6,605 nucleotides of DNA from an uncultured Anaerolineae bacterium (GTDB lineage Bacteria > Chloroflexota > Anaerolineae > Anaerolineales > Villigracilaceae). Below the pieces are notes generated by a model that saw nothing but the letters and a program-made list of their open reading frames with translations, searched no databases and had not been told where the DNA came from. Positions 1 to 5,056 of this stretch are shown one piece after another (position 1 is the stretch's first letter; the number at the start of each line of letters is the position of its first letter). Location of the stretch: contig CAIRYE010000048.1 in the NCBI GenBank assembly GCA_903882765.1, positions 1 to 6,605 on the forward strand, written 5' to 3'. Position numbers and translations under genes: made by a program.

Positions 1-362
1 AAGCCGAAAAAATGTATGACCCTAAAACAGTGCGAGATTCAAACAAACGCTGGAAAGAGTATTCCAAGGATAAACAACAGGCGATCTTGCAGGAGGGAAA
101 GGATATTTACGCGGAGTTGGCTAAGTCGCTAACACTTGATCTGGGCGGCGCAGAGATCCAAGGTTTGGTTCAACGCTGGCGCGACCACATGGCGTATTTC
201 TGGGTGCCGAGTTTGGACCAATTAGAAGGTTTAGGTCATCTTTATAATGACGACGAACGGTTTAAAAAGAATTTCGACCAATTGCACCCGGATCTGGCGG
301 CCGCGTTTTTGAGTGCGATAAAGATCTATGTTGCGCGCGAAAAGGAAAAAGGATCGGAATAG
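1..362 (+). CDS. TipAS antibiotic-recognition domain protein, 5' partial (probable C-terminal half of a MerR-family regulator)
   Basis: The visible protein matches the TipAS domain, the all-helical ligand-binding domain found at the C-terminus of MerR-type regulators such as TipA, Mta and SkgA. Counting from the ATG at 12-14, recognisable parts are YDPKTVRDSNKRW (2-14), the RWRDHMAYFW helix (55-64), the LGHLYNDDERFKKNFD segment (74-89) and the closing LHPDLAAAFLSAI helix (91-103). The frame is open to the left edge (codons for A-E-K precede the ATG) and no Shine-Dalgarno lies before that ATG, so I infer that the gene begins off the window with a MerR helix-turn-helix and coiled coil. A stand-alone 116-aa TipAS protein is the alternative. 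The visible part has no cysteine, so it cannot capture thiopeptides covalently as Streptomyces TipA does; non-covalent sensing remains possible. Stop TAG at 360-362, 3 bp from the stop of the convergent HAD gene. Domain call firm, ligand unknown. Confidence 0.85.
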   Translation, partial: AEKMYDPKTVRDSNKRWKEYSKDKQQAILQEGKDIYAELAKSLTLDLGGAEIQGLVQRWRDHMAYFWVPSLDQLEGLGHLYNDDERFKKNFDQLHPDLAAAFLSAIKIYVAREKEKGSE

Positions 363-365
363 AAG

Positions 366-1046
366 CTAGAGCAGAATCATATTGAGTTCGTTTAGTCGGG
401 TAATTTCAAAGGTCACATCAAATTTTCGCGCTTGTTGATTTGGATTGAACCAGCATGTGTCGATCCCAAAATTACGCCCCCCCAGCATATCTGAGGACAT
501 ACTATCACCAATGATCAGGATGTCCTCTTTCGTTATTTCACCCAAATGGTTAAAAACGTGTTGGAAAAACTCGTTGGAGGGTTTTGAACAGCCCACTTCT
601 TCTGAGATAAATACCAAAGGGAAGTATTCATTCATTCGCGAAGAGTGGATCCTTGGGTTTTGTACCTTGCTCAGGCCATTTGTCACCAACACCAGCTTGT
701 AATTTGATTTAAGTCTGTCTAGAAGATCGATCGCGCCTTCGATCAGCTCATAACTTTGGGATAAATTTTCCAAATATTGATCGCCAAGAACGACCGCGTC
801 GAGCGGTAAGGCGTATGCTTGGCAAAAGAGCTCAAAGCGCTTGTACTTCACTTCATCCGCTGTGAGAAGATGTTTTTCAAAGTCATCCCAGACTGCTTTG
901 TTGATAGCGCAATACCGGTGAAAGACATCTTCTGTCAGCGGTAGGTTGTTTTGTTCCATCAATTTGTTGAAGGCAAACTTCTCAGCGATCTTAAAATCTA
1001 ACAGCGTATCATCGAGGTCGAACAACAAGCATTTGTATTGCTTCAT
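366..1046 (-). CDS. yjjG: HAD-superfamily hydrolase, YjjG-type non-canonical pyrimidine nucleotidase
   Basis: A 226-aa class I HAD phosphatase with all four motifs: motif I DLDDT with nucleophile D10 and acid/base D12; motif II VTNG with T122; motif III lysine K155 in GCSKP; motif IV GDSMSSD with metal-binding D181 and D186. Residues of about 16-95 form the helical C1 cap. The segment VTNG-LSKVQNPRIHSS-YFPLVFISEEVGCSKP is typical of the YjjG/YfnB family, which dephosphorylates pyrimidine nucleoside monophosphates and helps remove mutagenic non-canonical ones. A more general HAD phosphatase role cannot be excluded. Length is normal for the family. Its ATG overlaps the TGA of the upstream GMC gene (ATGA at 1043-1046) and has no clear Shine-Dalgarno, so translation is probably coupled. 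It is the last gene of the minus-strand run. Cytoplasmic: no signal peptide or membrane segment. Confidence 0.87.
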   Translation of the reverse strand: MKQYKCLLFDLDDTLLDFKIAEKFAFNKLMEQNNLPLTEDVFHRYCAINKAVWDDFEKHLLTADEVKYKRFELFCQAYALPLDAVVLGDQYLENLSQSYELIEGAIDLLDRLKSNYKLVLVTNGLSKVQNPRIHSSRMNEYFPLVFISEEVGCSKPSNEFFQHVFNHLGEITKEDILIIGDSMSSDMLGGRNFGIDTCWFNPNQQARKFDVTFEITRLNELNMILL

Positions 1047-2671
1047 ACGTTTTTGGCGGGTATTTTGCTCATGGCAAATTCTGCCATAGCGGTGATCGTA
1101 AGGCTGGGGTTTACGCCTGGGTTGGCCGGCATAACAGAACCATCAATGATGAACAATCCAGGGTAATTATGAATCTCAAAGGAATCGCTGATCACTCCCT
1201 CGTTCGCGTTAGACCCAATGGGCGCGCCGCCAAGTATATGTGCCGTGGTTGGCAGGTTGAGGACATTTTCACCAAGTGAGCCAAGGGCAACCCCATTGGT
1301 CTTTTGGGCAAACTTGCGAACGATCTGGTGTGAACCTGTAACTTGAGCGTGGATCTCGTGGCCGGGTACTTGTTCGGTGACCAAACCCTTCCGCCCCAAA
1401 GTCCAAAAACTTCTGCCGATCCTAAAGTTCATTCGGTTATCGATGTGCTGCATAATGAGCAAAATAGTAACCTTTTTCGCCCAGTTTGGTAGTACGAAAG
1501 ATCTTAGCGTGTCGATGGGATGAAGGACAACCCATGCAAGGCTTTGCAGCATTCTAGCTGGGATGCCGCTATTTAGGTCTATCAGCGGGGCGCTAATGAA
1601 TCGCATTAAGTCAGAGCCGGCGGGATAGCGGACCGGTTCCACGCGGGTAATCTCGTCGGTATCAATGATGGAACTGATCGATACGCCGATCGAGTAGTCG
1701 ATATCATCGGGCCGAGCAACAGAACCTAACAAGGCTTCGCTGTTGGTTCGAATGGAATTGCCAAGCTGAGGTGACAGGTTGGGGAGAGATTTTTTCACAT
1801 CACGTAGATTGAGCAGTAATTTGATCGAACCCATGACGCCGGAAGAAAAAATCACCTTTTTTGATGATACTGACTTTGTGCTGCTAATCAACCCAGTGGA
1901 ATTTTTATAGCTAACCATATAAGAATGATCGGCCGTATTATTGGTCACATCCGTCACTTCGGCTTCGGTAAGAACCTCTAAGCCCTTTTTTTCAGCAAGG
2001 TGAAGGTAATTTTTGGGGAGGGTGTTCTTGGCGTTATACCGGCAGCCGATCATACAACCGCCGCAAAATTGGCAGCCGTTTCGGGCTGGTCCTTCTCCAT
2101 TGAAGTAGGGATCAGGGGTGGTTTTTTCGGGGTCGCCAAAATACGCCCCTACCATCGTCTCGCGAAAACTATTGGGTCGATCCCCCTCGAGAGCGATCTC
2201 TTTTAATATTTCATCCGCTTTCCACAATTGAGGATTCTTGTTCGCGCCGAGCATCCTTTGCGCGGTACTGTAATGCGGAGCGAGAACCTTTCCCCAAGGG
2301 ATCGGAGTGTTCCAAGCAGGGGTTGCAAAGGAATCATCGGAAGGGATTTCGAGAACATTGGCATAGCCAAGGCTGCCGCCACCAAAACCCGCGCCATGTA
2401 ACACCATCAAACCGTTTAAAACGCTTATTTGTAAAATACCGAAAGATCGAATAAAGGGAGCCCAAATATACTTCCAGAAAATCAGGTTCGTTTTGGGGAA
2501 ATCGTCATCTTGCCAGCGCTTGCCTTTTTCAAGTAGGAGCACTTTGTACCCTTTTTCTACCAGCCTGAGCGCGGAGACACTGCCCCCAAAGCCAGAACCG
2601 ATAATGACAAAATCGTAAAGACGATCTTCAGCTACTTGTTCTTTGTTTTTTGTGTTCGTTGTGATTTCCAT
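1043..2671 (-). CDS. ChoD-like FAD-dependent GMC oxidoreductase (cholesterol oxidase-related)
   Basis: A 542-aa flavoprotein. The FAD-binding Rossmann start is DFVIIGSGFGGS (20-31; GxGxxG at 25-30), with E48 ending the second strand to bind the ribose. HGAGFGGGSLGYAN (92-105) is the second FAD/GMC signature. The C-terminus has TAHILGG (H478), FIIDGSVMPANPGVNPS (508-523, N521) and TITAMAE; H478 and N521 correspond to the catalytic His and Asn of cholesterol oxidases. Segments IRTNSE, VEPVRY, MQHIDN and AHILGGAPIG recall mycobacterial ChoD from memory. It also carries C200, C203, C206 and C210 (CxxCxxCxxxC), see findings. Expected reaction: oxidation of a sterol or other hydrophobic alcohol; the substrate and electron acceptor are unknown. 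No signal peptide. The ATG at 2669-2671 lies inside the end of the DinB gene (40-bp overlap) and has no good Shine-Dalgarno, but the frame has no ATG/GTG/TTG alternative close to the Rossmann motif. Stop TGA overlaps the HAD start. Confidence 0.88.
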   Translation of the reverse strand: MEITTNTKNKEQVAEDRLYDFVIIGSGFGGSVSALRLVEKGYKVLLLEKGKRWQDDDFPKTNLIFWKYIWAPFIRSFGILQISVLNGLMVLHGAGFGGGSLGYANVLEIPSDDSFATPAWNTPIPWGKVLAPHYSTAQRMLGANKNPQLWKADEILKEIALEGDRPNSFRETMVGAYFGDPEKTTPDPYFNGEGPARNGCQFCGGCMIGCRYNAKNTLPKNYLHLAEKKGLEVLTEAEVTDVTNNTADHSYMVSYKNSTGLISSTKSVSSKKVIFSSGVMGSIKLLLNLRDVKKSLPNLSPQLGNSIRTNSEALLGSVARPDDIDYSIGVSISSIIDTDEITRVEPVRYPAGSDLMRFISAPLIDLNSGIPARMLQSLAWVVLHPIDTLRSFVLPNWAKKVTILLIMQHIDNRMNFRIGRSFWTLGRKGLVTEQVPGHEIHAQVTGSHQIVRKFAQKTNGVALGSLGENVLNLPTTAHILGGAPIGSNANEGVISDSFEIHNYPGLFIIDGSVMPANPGVNPSLTITAMAEFAMSKIPAKNV

Positions 2672-3138
2672 AGAGTGTAGTTTTTATTTACCTGATCGAT
2701 GTGAGAGTAGATGTGGTTTGAGTAAATGACCATCCATTTTTCAAAGGAATACGGTTCGCCGTATTCCGGATGGATCGCGTAATTTTGGAAATCACTAACG
2801 GCGATACTTTTTAGCCATGAGTGGGTAAATTTTCGGATTCCTTCGAGTAAGAACATGGAACTATCAAGATCTGTATTGAGGTAATTTAGTTTGCTTGCCC
2901 ATATGTCTTGGTCGTAAGCCATTAATGTACGGCCTTCTTCGGCAAAAAGAACGCGAATTCGCAGCATGGCATTTGCCTCCGAATCGACCAGGTGAACAAT
3001 GATCTCGGAAATGCTCCACTCCTCAGGGGTGGGTTTAAAAGACCAAGCTTTTTTAGGAATGGCGCTGAGGGCTTTCTCCAAAGCGGAAAAGCCTTTGCCA
3101 TATTTTTTTACCAATTGTTTGTAGGTGATTTGATCCAT
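2632..3138 (-). CDS. DinB-fold (DinB_2/YfiT-like) putative metal-dependent protein
   Basis: A 168-aa protein of the DinB/YfiT four-helix-bundle superfamily. Counting from the upstream ATG (3142-3144), the features are PTPEEWSISEIIVHLVDSE (39-56) with H51, and NHIYSHIDQV (143-152) with H144 and H148. This gives the H...HxxxH triad that binds a divalent metal in the superfamily. Members include thiol S-transferases acting on bacillithiol or mycothiol, maleylpyruvate isomerases and many uncharacterised proteins; nothing here picks one activity. Two ATGs lie two codons apart. A TAAGG at 3146-3150 sits 1 nt from the first but 7 nt from the second (3136-3138), so I chose the second; the alternative is 170 aa ending at 3144. 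The basic C-terminal tail (SQRTQKTKNK) is encoded by the stretch that overlaps the start of the GMC gene. Cytoplasmic. Confidence 0.8.
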   Translation of the reverse strand: MDQITYKQLVKKYGKGFSALEKALSAIPKKAWSFKPTPEEWSISEIIVHLVDSEANAMLRIRVLFAEEGRTLMAYDQDIWASKLNYLNTDLDSSMFLLEGIRKFTHSWLKSIAVSDFQNYAIHPEYGEPYSFEKWMVIYSNHIYSHIDQVNKNYTLWKSQRTQKTKNK

Positions 3139-3145
3139 ATTCATA

Positions 3146-3150
3146 CCTTA
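3146..3150 (-). promoter_or_regulatory. Shine-Dalgarno (TAAGG) deciding the DinB start
   Basis: On the minus strand TAAGG is followed by T, then ATG AAT ATG. Spacing is 1 nt to the first ATG and 7 nt to the second. Normal spacing of about 5-9 nt favours the second. Confidence 0.5.
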
Positions 3151-3156
3151 TAAACA

Positions 3157-4365
3157 CTAAATGATTTCAATAGTAACGGCGACTGCTTCACCGCCGCCAA
3201 GGCACAGGCAAGCCATACCTCGACGTAAGTTGTTTTGCCTTAGGGCGTGAACAAGGGTAACCAAAACGCGGGTTCCGCTTGCTCCAAGCGGATGTCCTAA
3301 GGATATACTGCCGCCATTGATATTAACCTTATCCCAGTCCCAGCCGGTTGAAGTGAGTGCTTTCCCGTTTGATAATACCTGAGCGGCGAAGGCTTCGTTC
3401 AATTCGATCAGATCAACATCCGCTAGCTGCCACCCCGATCGTTTAAGGACGAGCGGCATAGCATGCGCGGGTGCCGCGAAAAGAAATTTTGGTTCTACCG
3501 CCACTTGGGCAGTTGCCACTACTCGCGCCAACGGGGTGAGAGAATTTTCTTTAGCGTATTGTTGGCTGGCGATGATACAAGCCGCTGCCCCATCGTTTAG
3601 CGTAGAAGCGTTGCCAGCGGTTACTTTTCCATCCTTGATAAAGGATGGTTTTAATTTTGCAAGGTTTTCGACTGATACATCAGCTCTCGGGCCTTCATCC
3701 GTGGAGATAATGGAAATAGCCCCTTTTCGGTCAGCGATCGAGACGCTGGTTATCTCTTGAACGAATGCGTCATTTTGCATAGCTTTCACGGCTTTTTGGT
3801 GGCTATGATGGGCATACTGATCCATCTCTTCTCGGCTAATGCCGTATTCCGCCGCGATAAATTCCGCGGCGTTTCCCATACCCCAATTTTCAAATGGATC
3901 CCATAAGCCGTCGTTCAGCAGCGAGTCGATCAAGGTCACGTTGCCGTAGCGCAATTCGCCATTTCGACCGGGTAGCAGGTACGGCGCGCGCGACATTGAT
4001 TCCATTCCGCCCGCGATGAATAATCTGCCATCGCCGGCTTTAATGGCTTGGCTGGCAAGCATCACTGTTTTTAGGCCGGAACCGCAAACTTTATTGATGG
4101 TCGTAGCGCAAGTGGAAGTAGGTAAGCCTGCTTTGATCGCGGCTTGTCTGGCCGGAGCTTGCCCCAAACCGGAAGAAACAACATTCCCCATCAAAACTTC
4201 GTCTACCGAGGCAAGATCTAGGTCCGGTAACTCATTGAGGGTAGCTTTGATGGCAAAGGCTCCGAGTTCGGTCGCTGTAAAAGAACTAAGCGCACCCTGG
4301 AATTTTCCTATAGGGGTACGTTTGGCGGCAAGGATCATTGGAGTTTCATTAGGGGAAGTTGTCAA
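3157..4365 (-). CDS. Acetyl-CoA C-acetyltransferase (thiolase), TTG start
   Basis: A 402-aa thiolase of usual length (family about 390-400 aa). It should join two acetyl-CoA to acetoacetyl-CoA, or run the reverse cleavage in fatty-acid or ketone degradation. Catalytic residues are all present: nucleophile C94 in NKVCGSGLK, NEAF (323-326), H358 in GHPLGASG, and C388 in CLGGGE. The N-terminal AAKRTPIGKFQG (13-24) and GGMESMSRAPY (119-129) are family signatures. The loop after the second cysteine reads GGGEA where many thiolases have GGGQG or GGGMG; I treat this as a subfamily difference. The start is TTG at 4363-4365, supported by GAAAGG 7 nt upstream and by the alignment of the first strand. 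The next ATG (4336-4338) would remove most of that strand. The TTG overlaps the TGA of alkD (TTGA at 4362-4365), implying coupled translation. Substrate chain length is uncertain. Cytoplasmic tetramer in the family. Confidence 0.93.
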   Translation of the reverse strand: MTTSPNETPMILAAKRTPIGKFQGALSSFTATELGAFAIKATLNELPDLDLASVDEVLMGNVVSSGLGQAPARQAAIKAGLPTSTCATTINKVCGSGLKTVMLASQAIKAGDGRLFIAGGMESMSRAPYLLPGRNGELRYGNVTLIDSLLNDGLWDPFENWGMGNAAEFIAAEYGISREEMDQYAHHSHQKAVKAMQNDAFVQEITSVSIADRKGAISIISTDEGPRADVSVENLAKLKPSFIKDGKVTAGNASTLNDGAAACIIASQQYAKENSLTPLARVVATAQVAVEPKFLFAAPAHAMPLVLKRSGWQLADVDLIELNEAFAAQVLSNGKALTSTGWDWDKVNINGGSISLGHPLGASGTRVLVTLVHALRQNNLRRGMACLCLGGGEAVAVTIEII

Positions 4366-4976
4366 TTGTTTGCCTTTCGTTCAAGCCATTTAAGGGCTTC
4401 ACGCTTGCTGAGTGGGTGAAGGTTCGTTTTGGATACAAATTCTCGAACTTTGGATTCATTGTACTTGGAGTATTGCCTGAGAGACCAACCAATGGCCTTG
4501 TTGATGAAAAATTCTTTTGAACCAAGGTTTTCTTCAATGATCTGGCAAAGCGTAACAAAATCCGTTTTTTCTTTGTAGTTCAGTTGGAATAAAATTGCGG
4601 AACGTCGCAGCCAAAAAATGGGAGAGGTTCTCCAACTTGGCAGGGTCGAATTCATCATATCGGGAAAGCGCTGAAAATGGACCCCGACCGTACCGCCGGC
4701 AATGGCGTCTACGGTATCCCACCAGGGTTTGCTAACCAGCAGGTATTCAATAGTACTGATAAAACCATCTGGTAATTTCTTATTCATCCGGGAAAGTAAA
4801 CCAACCCCTGAATATTGATATTCCCTTTCCGGTAATTGCCAAAGATCTCGGAGGATCTCGGCTAATTCCTGAACAGGTGGAAGCCCGTTTCTTGAATAAA
4901 ACTCGCTGGTTAGGCTCGATAGTTCAGGCGATTTGATGCCAAGATAGGGAAATTGGTTCCGCATATAGGCTTCCAT
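4362..4976 (-). CDS. alkD: AlkD-type DNA alkylation repair glycosylase, main reading frame (N-terminus displaced by a frameshift)
   Basis: A 204-aa frame matching AlkD, the HEAT-like-repeat 3-methyladenine/7-methylguanine DNA glycosylase. Signatures are YMRNQFPYLGIKSPE (4-18), LWQLPEREYQY (45-55), KPWWDTVDAIA (83-93), FWLRRSAILFQLNYKEKTD (121-139) and SKEFFINKAIGWSLRQYSK (153-171). W86, D90, R125 and W164 keep the spacing of Bacillus cereus AlkD W109, D113, R148 and W187, so the active-site cleft is intact. The family is about 230 aa and begins earlier. The open frame upstream of this ATG encodes DPQKAKP, matching the conserved DPEKAxPM of homologues, then meets a stop at 5025-5027. The expected start is in another frame at 5042-5044 (next entry). 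The ATG at 4974-4976 has no Shine-Dalgarno and may not be a real start. So the gene is either broken, read through by slippage, or hit by a homopolymer sequencing error. It lies 4 bp into the thiolase start. Confidence 0.85.
   Translation of the reverse strand: MEAYMRNQFPYLGIKSPELSSLTSEFYSRNGLPPVQELAEILRDLWQLPEREYQYSGVGLLSRMNKKLPDGFISTIEYLLVSKPWWDTVDAIAGGTVGVHFQRFPDMMNSTLPSWRTSPIFWLRRSAILFQLNYKEKTDFVTLCQIIEENLGSKEFFINKAIGWSLRQYSKYNESKVREFVSKTNLHPLSKREALKWLERKANN
4373..4378 (-). promoter_or_regulatory. Shine-Dalgarno (GAAAGG) for the thiolase TTG start
   Basis: GAAAGG on the minus strand lies 7 nt before the TTG at 4363-4365, inside the last codons of alkD. It is the main reason to accept the non-ATG start. 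Confidence 0.65.
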
Positions 4977-5044
4977 CGGTTTTGCTTTTTGAGGATCGCG
5001 ATTTTTTCGAGGGTAAGGACCAGTTCAGAAATGTATTTATTCAC
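4977..5044 (-). other. alkD: Displaced 5' part of alkD, GTG start and frameshift
   Basis: A GTG at 5042-5044, 4 nt after GGAGG, opens a frame reading MNKYISELVLTLEK and then leaves the AlkD frame at the A6 run (minus strand) at 5002-5007. As written, this frame stops at TAA 4910-4912 and gives only 44 aa. Adding one A to the run joins it to NRDPQKAKPMEAYM and gives one 227-aa protein of normal AlkD length. Twelve bp separate this GTG from the stop of the upstream DUF3048 gene. Confidence 0.75.
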
Positions 5045-5048
5045 ATAG

Positions 5049-5053
5049 CCTCC
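5049..5053 (-). promoter_or_regulatory. Shine-Dalgarno (GGAGG) for the true alkD start
   Basis: GGAGG on the minus strand, 4 nt before the GTG at 5042-5044. It is the strongest Shine-Dalgarno I noticed in the window, although the spacing is slightly short. It points to 5044, not 4976, as the original start of alkD. Confidence 0.6.
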
Positions 5054-5056
5054 AAG

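Noticed and set aside
4336..4338. ATG as the thiolase start
   Set aside because: It would cut into the first beta-strand just before AAKRTPIG, while the TTG upstream has a well-placed Shine-Dalgarno.
4016..4393. Plus-strand open frame of 125 codons opposite the thiolase
   Set aside because: It is antisense to a highly conserved enzyme, shows no recognisable domain and overlaps the alkD/thiolase junction; a shadow frame.
4843..4860. Direct repeat of GATCTCGG
   Set aside because: Two short copies inside the conserved AlkD coding sequence (EILRDLW); coincidence of codons, not a repeat element.
5002..5007. Programmed -1 ribosomal frameshift at the A run as the preferred explanation
   Set aside because: In the starting frame the codons are GAA AAA ATC. 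Re-pairing of the A-site tRNA after slippage would be poor, and I saw no obvious downstream hairpin. A missing base or transcriptional slippage is more likely.
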